64,000 nt of DNA from Nostoc sp. NIES-4103 (GTDB lineage Bacteria; Cyanobacteriota; Cyanobacteriia; Cyanobacteriales; Nostocaceae). The translations under genes were made by a program, and so were the position numbers. The stretch spans positions 3,066,263 to 3,130,262 of the forward strand of contig NZ_AP018288.1 in the NCBI RefSeq assembly GCF_002368335.1. The letters run 5' to 3'. Positions 26,188 through 35,328 of the stretch are shown here, in pieces (positions within the stretch are counted from its first letter, which is position 1; each line of letters starts with the position of its first letter). The notes beneath the pieces were generated by a model. That model was not told where the DNA came from. It saw only the letters and a program-made list of their open reading frames with translations, and made no database searches.

Positions 26188-29100
26188 ATGTCTGCATCTC
26201 TTTCCTACAGTCAAGCTGCACAGTGGTTTTTACATCAGCTAATACCAACAAGCGCAGTTCATAATATTGCGATCGCAGTAAAATTACAAATAGATTTAGA
26301 CATTCCCGCATTGCAAGTCGCTTTTAACACATTAGCAAAGCGGCATTCACTATTGCGTACCACCTTCACCACCTTAGAAGGTCAACTAATTCCCCAAGTC
26401 CACGAGTCAACCAAAATCTGCTTTCAGCAGGAGTATACCCTCCGTTTAGTTGAAGAAGCTCACCGTCCTTTCAAGATAGAGCAAAACTGTTGGCGAGTAA
26501 TTTTATTTACTCAATCACCGCAAGAACATATTATACTGGTAGTAGCTCACCAACTAATAGCTGATTTATTCTCTCTCAAGCTACTTATAAACGAATTGGG
26601 CATAGTGTACGCTGCTCAAAAAGCAGGTGTGCAACCATCTCTAACGCCCTTGAATTTAGAATTTCAAGATTATATACATTTGCAAAATGACAAGTTTGCG
26701 GGTGCAGCAGGTGAGAAACTTTGGTCATATTGGCAACAAGAATTGTCTGGGGAATTACCTGTACTGAATCTTTTAGGCAAACCTCGACCGCCAATTCAAA
26801 CTTATTGCGGTGCCTCACATACCCTCAAGCTGGATAAACAACTTTGCCAACAATTAAAAGTCTTAGCTGAAAGTGAAAATGTCACGCTTTACACACTTCT
26901 GTTGGCAGCTTTTCAAATCCTGCTTTATCGGTATTCAAATCAAGAAGACATTGTAGTTGGTTCTCCCACAACTCGCAAAGCTGAATTTGCAGAGATTGTG
27001 GGTAACTTTGTGAATTATATAGTCTTGCGATCGCAGCTTTCTAGCAATTCCCCATTTACAAAATTTCTTGCTCAAGTGCGTCAAAAGGTGATATTGGCGC
27101 AAGAGCATCAAGATTTTCCCTTCCCAATTTTAGTTGAAAGACTGCAACCAGTGCGAGACTCTAGTTACTCGCCGCTTTTCCAAGTTTTATTTGCAGTAGA
27201 ACAGCAGGAATTCAACTTAGAAGTTATCCCCATTGAACAAAAGACGGCTAGATTCGATTTAACTTTAACAATAGTTGAAAAAGAAGACTCACTAAGAGCC
27301 ACCTGGCAATATAACACCGACCTTTTTGATAGCGTCAGCATTGCCAGAATGGCGGGTAATTTTCAAACTTTATTAGAGAGTATTATAGCCAATCCTACAC
27401 AAAATGTTTCTCAATTACCTTTATTGAGTAAAGAAGAACAGCATCTTTTATTAGTGGAGTGGAATAACACTCATTTAGATTATCCCAAAGATGTATATAT
27501 TCAGCAATTATTTGAAGCGCAAGTAGAACAAACACCCAATGCAATAGCAGTGGTGTTGGGAGACGAAAAACTTACTTACCGTGAACTGAACCAGCAAGCC
27601 AACCAGTTAGCACATCACCTACAAACTTTAGGCGTAGAACCAGAGAAACTTGTAGGAATTTGCATGGACTATTCCCTACAAATGATAGTAGGAATTTTGG
27701 GAATTATGAAAGCTGGTGGTGCATATGTACCTTTAGATCCTGCTTATCCCCAAGAACGTCAAGCTTTCTTACTCAATGATGCACAGCCGGAAGTATTACT
27801 GACTCAAGAAAAGCTATTAGAAAAAATTCCCCAAACGCAAGCGAAAATCGTTTGTTTAGATTCGCAATGGGATATTATTGCTCAACAAAGTCAAGAAAAT
27901 CCTGTTTGTAGAGTTACTGGAGAAAACCTAGCTTATGTAATTTACACATCCGGTTCTACAGGTAAACCCAAAGGAGTGATGAACACCCATAGCGGTTTAG
28001 CTAATGCTTATCATTGCTTTAAAATTGATGTTAACTGTGTTATTCAATTAGCGAGTTTTGCCTCCGATTTCTTCTTAGGTAATTTAATTGTTGCTCTTTC
28101 TTCTGGGGCGAAGTTACTTCTTTGCCCTTTGGAAATCGTTTTAGATATAGAAAAGCTTTATCAATTAATTTATCGGGAACAAGTTGACATCATAGCTTTA
28201 AATCCTGCCCTATTACGGGGCTTAATGCTATATATAAAATTAAGTCAGCAATCCCTTGATTTTGTCAAATATGTTGTAGTGGGTTCTGATATTTGGTATC
28301 TACATGAATATCAAGAACTGCAACAATTATTTGAGGATGTTGAAACTCATGTAATTAACTCTTATGGTGTGACAGAATGCTCGATCACTAATTCTAGATT
28401 TGAAGATTCACTCTTTAATCTTTCCATTGATGGCATTGTACCTGTTGGTCGTCCCCTGCCTAACACCCAATTCTATATTTTGGACACTCATTTACAACCT
28501 GTCCCCATTGGAGTCAAAGGTGAATTATACATTGGTGGTGATGGTATCGCACGGGGTTATCTCAACCGCCCAGAATTGACTGCACAACGGTTTATTGCTA
28601 ACCCGTTTCAGGAGGCGGGAGAAAGCCGCCTGTACAAAACTGGGGACTCGGCACGCTATTTAACAGATGGTAATATTGAATATCTCAGCCGCCTGGATAA
28701 CCAGTTAAAAATTCGCGGTTTCCGCATTGAATTAGGAGAAATTGAAGCGGTACTCAGTCAACACCCCGCTGTATTTCAGACAGCAGTTATTGCTAGAGAA
28801 GATGTTCCCGGCGATAAGCGGTTGGTGGCTTATGTGGTTTTGCTGGAGAAAATAACATCAGCAATTAGCGATTTGCGTAGTTTTCTGAAGCAGAAACTAC
28901 CAGAATATATGATACCTGCTTACTTCGTGCTGCTGGATGGCTTGCCAATATCACCAAATGGCAAAGTTGACCGAAAAGCTTTACCAGCGCCAGAAATTGC
29001 AGGTATTGCAGGAGAAAATAATAAAATAGCTCCACGTACACCCCAAGAAGAGATACTAGCTTTAATTTGGACTGAAGTCTTAGGAATTGAGCAAATAGGC

Positions 29101-32100
29101 ATCCATGATAACTTCTTTGAATTGGGCGGACATTCCTTACTCGCAACACAAGTAATATCACGAATGCGAACAGCTTGGGCGGTGGAAATACCATTACGCA
29201 GCTTGTTTGAAAATCCCACTATTGCAGGACTGGCTAAAACTGTAGAATCAGCACAGAAGCAAGAACAAACTATACCGCCACTAGTTGCGATCGCCAGAAA
29301 TCAAAATCTCCCCCTATCCTTTGCCCAGCAGCGCTTGTGGTTCCTCAACGCCCTACAACCAGACAGTGCTTTTTACAACATCCCCATCATGGTACGCCTG
29401 GAAGGTCAACTTAACCAAGCCGCCTTAGAACAAAGCCTCAACGAAATCATTCAGCGACACGAAGTCCTACGCACCAACTTTATTACAGTAGACAGTCAAC
29501 CCATACAAATAATTCACCCCAACCAGAACTTAAATGTACAACTTTTAGAACTGCGATCGCAACCAGAAAAAAACCTTGCACAAACAACCGATGAAACTCC
29601 TCATCCTCTCTGCGCGACGGACACTTTCCTCAAGTCGGGAAACCCGCCCACGGAAGTGTCCTCCTCTGCGCCTCTGGGTGATCAAACTCATTCCATACAA
29701 CACCCACAAGCCCAACAACTAGCAACCCAAGAAATTCAACGCCCCTTCAACCTCACCTGTGACCCCCTAGTCCGCGCTACCTTACTAAAACTATCCCAGA
29801 CAGACCACATCTTACTCCTCGTAATACACCACATAGTTTGTGACGGTTGGTCAATAGGAATACTCGCCCAAGAATTAGCAGCACTCTACCAAGCATTCAA
29901 CCAGCAATTACCCTCGCCACTACCAACTTTACCCATTCAATACGCCGACTTTGCAGTTTGGCAACGGCAATGGTTACAAAAAGATGTACTTGACCCTCAA
30001 CTAGCTTACTGGCAAAAACAACTCGCCGACGCACCCGCCTTATTACCATTACCAACTGACCGCCCAAGACCTGCTGTCAAAACCTTTCGCGGGGCGCATC
30101 ATACCTTTGTACTGCCGAGAAAGTTAGGTGAGGAACTAACTATATTAAGTCAGCAGACAGGGGTTACTCTGTTCATGACCCTGCTAGCAGCCTTTCAAAC
30201 ATTACTTTACCGCTACAGTAACCAAACTGACATTTTAGTGGGTACGCCCATCGCTAACCGCAATCATGCAGACATAGAACCATTAATTGGCTTTTTTGTC
30301 AATACTCTCGTCCTACGCACCGATTTTTCGAGCAACCCCAGCTTTAGCGAATTACTCAAGCGAGTCAGGGAAGTAACTTTAGGAGCCTATGCCCATCAAG
30401 ATGTACCCTTTGAGTTATTGGTGGAAGCGTTGCAGCCAGAGCGAAATTTAAGTTATACGCCGCTGTTTCAAGTGTTGTTTGTAATGCAAAATACTCCCAT
30501 GCCTGCAAAGGAATTGTCAGGTTTAACTCTGACTACATTACCAACAGAAAGCCAAACAGCCAAATTTGACTTAACTTTATCTGTGGAAAACACGGAAAAT
30601 GGTTTGTTAGGAATATGGGAATACAACACCGATTTGTTTGATGCTGCCACCATTACTCGCATGACAGGGCATTTTGCAACCCTGTTAGAAAGTATAATTG
30701 CAAATCCAGAACAGCGCGTTTGTGAATTACCTTTGCTGACAGCAGCAGAACAGCAACAATTATTGGTGGAATGGAATGATACTGATGTAGAGTACCCCCA
30801 AGATTTATGCATTCACCAACTATTTGAACAACAAGTGGAACGTACCCCCAATGCTGTAGCAGTGGTGTTTGAAGGAAAACAACTAACTTATAGGGAGTTG
30901 AACAGCCGCGCCAATCAGTTAGCTCATTACTTGCAGAGACTGGGTGTAAAATCAGAAGTACTCGTGGGAATTTGTGTAGAGCGTTCCTTAGAGATGGTAA
31001 TAGGATTGCTAGCTGTTTTGAAAGCAGGCGGCGCTTATGTTCCCCTCGATCCAGCATACCCGCAACAGCGTTTGCTTGCAATGTTAGAAGATGCCCAAGT
31101 GTCGGTGCTGCTGACAGTGACAGAATTAATTGAGTCTGGTTTAGAAGAGAAAACGCAAGTCATCTACTTCGATAGAGACTGGGAGAGAATTACTACTGAA
31201 AGCGAAAATAATCCCCACAGTCAGGTGACAGCCGACAACTTAATATATGTGATATTCACTTCTGGTTCCACCGGAAAACCCAAAGGTGTAGCCGTTGAAC
31301 ATGGGCAACTGCTTAACTATATATATGGCATTCGAGAAAAACTACAGCTGACTGATGGGGGTAACTTTGCGATCGCTTCCACTTTTGCCGCAGACTTAGG
31401 AAATACTGCCATATTCCCTTGCCTGTGTAGCGGTGGCAGTCTGCATATCATATCAAAAGAAAGGGCAACAGATGCCAATGCCTTTGCAGAATATTGCCAA
31501 CAGTATCCCATCGATTGCCTGAAGATAGTTCCTTCGCACTTTGCTGCTTTGTTAACATCAGGTCAAGGGCAAGCGATCGCACCCCGCCAACGCCTTATAC
31601 TAGGTGGTGAAGCTACAAGTTGGGATTTAATTGAGCAAATTCAAAGCTATGCACCCACTTGTCAAATTTTCAATCATTACGGCCCAACTGAAGCTACAGT
31701 AGGCATACTAACTTATACCGTTGAATCTAGACCAACCGAATATTATACACAGTTCCTTCCCTTGGGTCGTCCCCTACCCAACACACAAATTTATATCCTA
31801 GATGAACACCTGCAACCTGTTCCCGTGGGAGTACCTGGTGAACTGTACATTGGTGGCGCAGGCTTAGCCAGAGGCTATTTACACCAGCCTCAACTCACAT
31901 CTGAACGATTTATTACTCATAACTTTGGCGAAAATAAAATAACTCGACTTTACAAAACTGGAGATTTAGCCCGTTACTTGAAAGATGGCAATATTGAATA
32001 CCTGGGGAGAATTGATAACCAGGTAAAAATACGCGGCTTCCGCATTGAATTAGGAGAGATAGAAGCTGTATTGAACCAATATCCGCAGGTACAGCAGGCG

Positions 32101-33426
32101 GTAGTTATTGCCAAAGAAGATATTTTAGGCGATAAGCGCCTTGTAGCATATATCGTCCCTCATCAACAGCAAGTCCCCACAAACAGCAAACTTCGCCGCT
32201 TCTTGAAGTCAAAGCTACCTGACTACATGGTGCCTAACACCTTCGTCATTTTGGATAGCATACCAATTACACCAAATGGCAAAGTGAATTTTGCAGCTTT
32301 ACCCACAGTTGAACAAGCTACTTTTGCAGATGAAAATGCGATTATTGCACCTCGTGATGCTGTGGAACTGCAACTAACGCAAATTTGGGAAAAAGTTCTC
32401 AAAACTACATCTGTGGGAATCAAAGATAACTTTTTTGACCTGGGAGGACACTCACTTTTAGCCGTTAGCTTGATGGCTGAAATTCAAAAGCAATTTAGAC
32501 AAAGTTTACCCCTAACTACCCTCTTCCAAAAAGGGACAATCGAGCAATTAGCAACTATTCTCCGTCAGCAACCAAATTTAAATAATTGGTCTTCCTTAGT
32601 GCCAATTCAGCCTCACGGTACCAAACAACCATTCTTTTGCGTCCATCCCATTGGCGGTAATGTCCTCAGCTACTTTGAATTAGCGCGTAATTTGGGTTTA
32701 GATCAACCTTTTTATGGACTGCAAGCCAAAGGTTTAGACGGACAACATCAGCCATTAACTCGAATTGCAGACATGGCAGATGAATATATCAAAGCACTAC
32801 GTCTAGTTCAACCATCTGGGCCTTACCTTTTAGGCGGTTGGTCAATGGGAGGAGTTGTAGCTTTTGAAATGGCACAACAGCTACAAAGACAAGGCGAAAC
32901 AGTAGCCCTGTTAGTTTTAATAGACAGTAGAATACCTAATTATGGTGAGAAAAATAGCCTTGATAAAATTGATAAAACTGCCTTATTAAACTACTTTGCC
33001 ATAGATTTAGCAGGTCGTTTTGGCAAAAATCTGGAAATATCAAATGATACTTTTCAGCAGTTGACCCTTGATGAGCAACTAAACTATATTTTAGAGCAGG
33101 CAAAACTAAACGGTATCCTACCAGAAGATATTGAGGAGAAGCATATTCACCCATTAATTGAAGTATTCAAAGCGAATCTTCAAGCATTGCAAAGTTATAT
33201 TCCACAAGTCTATTCTCAGCGAATCACCCTTTTGCAAGCTAGCGAAATCTTATCTGATAATTTGCATATTGCTGCCTTTAGTTGGGATAAATTAACTACA
33301 AATTCCGTAGATATTTATAGCGTCCCAGGCAATCATTACACCATACTGACAAAACCTCACGTTCAAGATTTATCAGTACAATTAAAACGCTGTCTTGATG
33401 CATTACAAGTATTGGAATGTCAGTAG
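26188..33426 (+). CDS. two-module NRPS (C-A-PCP-C-A-PCP-TE)
   Basis: A 2412-residue peptide synthetase. C1 about 1-420, A1 about 440-940 (YTSGSTGKPKG near 585), PCP1 with S982 (LGGHSLLATQ), C2 about 1050-1500 (HHIVCDGWS intact), A2 about 1510-2010 (FTSGSTGKPKG), PCP2 with Ser near 2088 (LGGHSLLAVS), thioesterase about 2130-2412 with GGWSMGGV. C1 has HQLIADL where HHxxxDG is expected, so its catalytic second His is missing. By alignment to GrsA, A2 reads D-L-T-K-I-G-H-V-G, close to the known aspartate code. A1 reads roughly D-F-G-A-V-G-S-I-T, which I cannot assign. A 73-base palindromic repeat sits in frame in C2 (29606-29678). It probably extends or joins the acyl/aminoketone unit with two amino acids and releases the product through the TE. 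Confidence 0.93.
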   Translation: MSASLSYSQAAQWFLHQLIPTSAVHNIAIAVKLQIDLDIPALQVAFNTLAKRHSLLRTTFTTLEGQLIPQVHESTKICFQQEYTLRLVEEAHRPFKIEQNCWRVILFTQSPQEHIILVVAHQLIADLFSLKLLINELGIVYAAQKAGVQPSLTPLNLEFQDYIHLQNDKFAGAAGEKLWSYWQQELSGELPVLNLLGKPRPPIQTYCGASHTLKLDKQLCQQLKVLAESENVTLYTLLLAAFQILLYRYSNQEDIVVGSPTTRKAEFAEIVGNFVNYIVLRSQLSSNSPFTKFLAQVRQKVILAQEHQDFPFPILVERLQPVRDSSYSPLFQVLFAVEQQEFNLEVIPIEQKTARFDLTLTIVEKEDSLRATWQYNTDLFDSVSIARMAGNFQTLLESIIANPTQNVSQLPLLSKEEQHLLLVEWNNTHLDYPKDVYIQQLFEAQVEQTPNAIAVVLGDEKLTYRELNQQANQLAHHLQTLGVEPEKLVGICMDYSLQMIVGILGIMKAGGAYVPLDPAYPQERQAFLLNDAQPEVLLTQEKLLEKIPQTQAKIVCLDSQWDIIAQQSQENPVCRVTGENLAYVIYTSGSTGKPKGVMNTHSGLANAYHCFKIDVNCVIQLASFASDFFLGNLIVALSSGAKLLLCPLEIVLDIEKLYQLIYREQVDIIALNPALLRGLMLYIKLSQQSLDFVKYVVVGSDIWYLHEYQELQQLFEDVETHVINSYGVTECSITNSRFEDSLFNLSIDGIVPVGRPLPNTQFYILDTHLQPVPIGVKGELYIGGDGIARGYLNRPELTAQRFIANPFQEAGESRLYKTGDSARYLTDGNIEYLSRLDNQLKIRGFRIELGEIEAVLSQHPAVFQTAVIAREDVPGDKRLVAYVVLLEKITSAISDLRSFLKQKLPEYMIPAYFVLLDGLPISPNGKVDRKALPAPEIAGIAGENNKIAPRTPQEEILALIWTEVLGIEQIGIHDNFFELGGHSLLATQVISRMRTAWAVEIPLRSLFENPTIAGLAKTVESAQKQEQTIPPLVAIARNQNLPLSFAQQRLWFLNALQPDSAFYNIPIMVRLEGQLNQAALEQSLNEIIQRHEVLRTNFITVDSQPIQIIHPNQNLNVQLLELRSQPEKNLAQTTDETPHPLCATDTFLKSGNPPTEVSSSAPLGDQTHSIQHPQAQQLATQEIQRPFNLTCDPLVRATLLKLSQTDHILLLVIHHIVCDGWSIGILAQELAALYQAFNQQLPSPLPTLPIQYADFAVWQRQWLQKDVLDPQLAYWQKQLADAPALLPLPTDRPRPAVKTFRGAHHTFVLPRKLGEELTILSQQTGVTLFMTLLAAFQTLLYRYSNQTDILVGTPIANRNHADIEPLIGFFVNTLVLRTDFSSNPSFSELLKRVREVTLGAYAHQDVPFELLVEALQPERNLSYTPLFQVLFVMQNTPMPAKELSGLTLTTLPTESQTAKFDLTLSVENTENGLLGIWEYNTDLFDAATITRMTGHFATLLESIIANPEQRVCELPLLTAAEQQQLLVEWNDTDVEYPQDLCIHQLFEQQVERTPNAVAVVFEGKQLTYRELNSRANQLAHYLQRLGVKSEVLVGICVERSLEMVIGLLAVLKAGGAYVPLDPAYPQQRLLAMLEDAQVSVLLTVTELIESGLEEKTQVIYFDRDWERITTESENNPHSQVTADNLIYVIFTSGSTGKPKGVAVEHGQLLNYIYGIREKLQLTDGGNFAIASTFAADLGNTAIFPCLCSGGSLHIISKERATDANAFAEYCQQYPIDCLKIVPSHFAALLTSGQGQAIAPRQRLILGGEATSWDLIEQIQSYAPTCQIFNHYGPTEATVGILTYTVESRPTEYYTQFLPLGRPLPNTQIYILDEHLQPVPVGVPGELYIGGAGLARGYLHQPQLTSERFITHNFGENKITRLYKTGDLARYLKDGNIEYLGRIDNQVKIRGFRIELGEIEAVLNQYPQVQQAVVIAKEDILGDKRLVAYIVPHQQQVPTNSKLRRFLKSKLPDYMVPNTFVILDSIPITPNGKVNFAALPTVEQATFADENAIIAPRDAVELQLTQIWEKVLKTTSVGIKDNFFDLGGHSLLAVSLMAEIQKQFRQSLPLTTLFQKGTIEQLATILRQQPNLNNWSSLVPIQPHGTKQPFFCVHPIGGNVLSYFELARNLGLDQPFYGLQAKGLDGQHQPLTRIADMADEYIKALRLVQPSGPYLLGGWSMGGVVAFEMAQQLQRQGETVALLVLIDSRIPNYGEKNSLDKIDKTALLNYFAIDLAGRFGKNLEISNDTFQQLTLDEQLNYILEQAKLNGILPEDIEEKHIHPLIEVFKANLQALQSYIPQVYSQRITLLQASEILSDNLHIAAFSWDKLTTNSVDIYSVPGNHYTILTKPHVQDLSVQLKRCLDALQVLECQ
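29606..29678 (+). repeat. palindromic repeat inside the NRPS C2 domain
   Basis: GGACACTTTCC and GGAAGTGTCC form a stem around TCAAGTCGGGAAACCCGCCC, flanked by CTCTGCGCGACG and CTCCTCTGCGCCTCT. A near copy is intergenic at 33503-33570. It is read in frame as about 24 Pro/Thr/Ser-rich residues (near 1139-1163) in a loop of C2. Confidence 0.85.
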
Positions 33427-33502
33427 TGTATGGTGGAATTAGCCCTTTCAATGTGGATACTAATGTAAGTCAAAAAATCCTTTTTCACCTCTTATCTCTG
33501 TG

Positions 33503-33570
33503 TCCTCTGCGCGACGGACACTTTCCTCAACGGGGGGAACCTCCGCACGGAAGTGTCCTCCTCTGTGGTT
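33503..33570. repeat. palindromic repeat, intergenic copy downstream of the NRPS
   Basis: Same stem arms (GGACACTTTCC / GGAAGTGTCC) and flanks as the copy inside the NRPS. The surrounding AACCACAGAGGCACAGAG and its inverse TCTCTGTGTCCTCTGCG make a larger hairpin with arms at about 33493 and 33580-33600. Confidence 0.8.
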
Positions 33571-33631
33571 CGATAAATGACTTTTTAACCACAGAGGCAC
33601 AGAGAGCGCCGAGAGAAAGAAAAATCAGTCA

Positions 33632-34312
33632 TCAATCAACAAAATTCCCTGACTTTTCCGTCAAACTATCTACCATATTCAGTATTTTCACAGCTAGTCG
33701 TGGACGCGTAACAGGATCTTCAACACGCCGCCTAAAAACAGATTGCTCAATACAGTAAAGACCTAAGATATATCGACCTACTTGGGGATATTCTCGCTCA
33801 ATACTACCCAGTTGTCGTACATAAAGACTTTCCATTAAAGCTAGTGAAGCTAAGTTCTGTACAGGTTCATTAACTATTGTTGCCAATAAAAATTGGTGTT
33901 TATCAAATAGAATTTTGAGCAAAGCTAAAGCTAAAGCAGGAGCATATATTTTGTAAGCTGTATCTGGTAGAACTCCTATCTGCTCAAAATAACAAATTTT
34001 AGACTGTTCCAACAACTCTAGGGTATTTGGCTCAAGCCATTGAACGCTTTTTCTTTGTTCCCATATAGGAGTTCGACGCAGCATCGCATCGGGAATCCCA
34101 ATGACAAACCCAGCAATGATATCACGCCGGAGGTCTTCTAGCACTATCACATGTGCGTTTTTGATAAAAAACAGATACTCATCCCGATTTGGCTCTCGTA
34201 AGAACCCTCCACGGTTCATGTCTGTAATTGTTGCAGGCACAATTAACTGTGATTTGATGGCTTGTATCTGCTCAACATCGCCTTCCGTAGCGAAACGAAT
34301 TTTCATTTTCAT
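33632..34312 (-). CDS. GNAT-like acetyltransferase
   Basis: A 226-residue protein beginning MKMKIRFATEGDVEQIQAI, the typical first strand and helix of the GNAT fold, with a central IAGFVIGIPDA strand pair and CYFEQIGVLPDTAYKIYAPAL at the acetyl-CoA-binding strand/helix (usual motif EIxVxPxxRGxGIG; here the loop is degenerate). It would acylate an amine. It converges on the NRPS gene and is followed, after a heptamer array, by the beta-hydroxylase gene on the same strand. A role in capping or releasing the cluster product is possible. Confidence 0.65.
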   Translation of the reverse strand: MKMKIRFATEGDVEQIQAIKSQLIVPATITDMNRGGFLREPNRDEYLFFIKNAHVIVLEDLRRDIIAGFVIGIPDAMLRRTPIWEQRKSVQWLEPNTLELLEQSKICYFEQIGVLPDTAYKIYAPALALALLKILFDKHQFLLATIVNEPVQNLASLALMESLYVRQLGSIEREYPQVGRYILGLYCIEQSVFRRRVEDPVTRPRLAVKILNMVDSLTEKSGNFVD

Positions 34313-34316
34313 AATG

Positions 34317-34388
34317 AATTGGGAATTGGGAATTGAGAATTGGGAATTGGGAATTGGGAATTGGGAATTGGGAATTGGGAATTGGCCA
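34317..34388. repeat. GGGAATT heptamer array
   Basis: About ten direct GGGAATT units with one GAGAATT variant, directly upstream of the GNAT-like gene, followed by C-rich CCCCATC units to 34433. Confidence 0.9.
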
Positions 34389-34437
34389 TTGAGGAAAGAA
34401 TTTCTCCCTCATCCCCCCCATCCCCCCATCTTCCCTA

Positions 34438-35175
34438 CTACCTCATCAGCGCTTCAAATTTTTCTTCCCATTTTTCTTGATTACCTTTAGCAGTATGAAC
34501 AATTGGAGATATCGCAATTAGATAAAATAATAAACCGTTAACTAGGGATAAAGGAAATTGTAAGGGTCTAGCAACATCAACAAACAACACAACTCTGTAA
34601 TCATTAGTATCATTCCAGACTTCGTGAGGAAAGGTGTCATCAAAAATTAAGCTTTTACCCTCTTCCCAATAGGCTATTTGATCACATATGCGAATTCTAC
34701 AAGCTGTCCGAGGTTCTGGTACTTTTAAGGCCAGATGATAGCGAATTACTCCTTTGAGTGAGCCACGGTGTTCTGGAATATGTTTTCCGGGTGCGAGAAT
34801 GGAAAAAAATGCTAGCTTCATTCCCGGAATTGTCTGAAGTAATTTAGTAGTTTCGGGACAGCGATCGCAGTTCTTTTTAGACTGAAAACCATATCCATAG
34901 AAAAAATACGTTTTCCACATATTGTCGCCAGCGATACGCCGCTGTTGAGGAGAAATATCGTCAAAGTTTGGCAACGTATCTGTATATTCCATTACCTTGT
35001 CAAGCTCTTGGCGAATAACTTTCCAATTCGCTTCTAACTCATAAGCCCAAGGAAACTGACTTGTTTCAAAAAAAATAGAGTCTCCCAGTGATGAGTACTT
35101 AGAAACCAACTGTGAAAATTTAGGAAGGAGGAATTTCTCTAATTTTTTGAATAATGTACTGACTAAATTGCTCAT
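34438..35175 (-). CDS. aspartyl/asparaginyl beta-hydroxylase family oxygenase
   Basis: A 245-residue 2-oxoglutarate/Fe(II)-dependent dioxygenase. The family core is clear: LAPGKHIPEHRGSLKGVIRY with the first iron-binding His, and GKSLIFDDTFPHEVWNDT with the second, followed by VVLFVDVARP. These enzymes hydroxylate the beta-carbon of Asp or Asn; bacterial members act on free amino acids, peptides or carrier-bound substrates. A hydrophobic segment near the C-terminus (PLSLVNGLLFYLIAIS) suggests membrane association. Together with the aspartate-like code in NRPS A2, it points to a beta-hydroxyaspartate residue. It is divergent from the MFS gene. Confidence 0.87.
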   Translation of the reverse strand: MSNLVSTLFKKLEKFLLPKFSQLVSKYSSLGDSIFFETSQFPWAYELEANWKVIRQELDKVMEYTDTLPNFDDISPQQRRIAGDNMWKTYFFYGYGFQSKKNCDRCPETTKLLQTIPGMKLAFFSILAPGKHIPEHRGSLKGVIRYHLALKVPEPRTACRIRICDQIAYWEEGKSLIFDDTFPHEVWNDTNDYRVVLFVDVARPLQFPLSLVNGLLFYLIAISPIVHTAKGNQEKWEEKFEALMR

Positions 35176-35328
35176 TCCAGTTTTATCTTTGATTTTCTGG
35201 CAATTATTCTACTTTTTACTATTTATGGTAAGTTTTGTACATGTATTTCAAAAAACAAAATATTTATTTGAATTACAATACTTAATTAGTAATAGTATTT
35301 AACACTACGTTAATTACAAAATGAACGC

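Noticed and set aside
26188..28980. Predicting the A1 amino acid of the NRPS
   Set aside because: The hand-read code D-F-G-A-V-G-S-I-T matches no code I can recall with confidence, and the YGVTECS core is unusual. A guess would not be supported.
33417..33758. 113-codon plus-strand frame after the NRPS
   Set aside because: Built from dispersed palindromic repeats and the reverse of the GNAT-like gene; no coding evidence.
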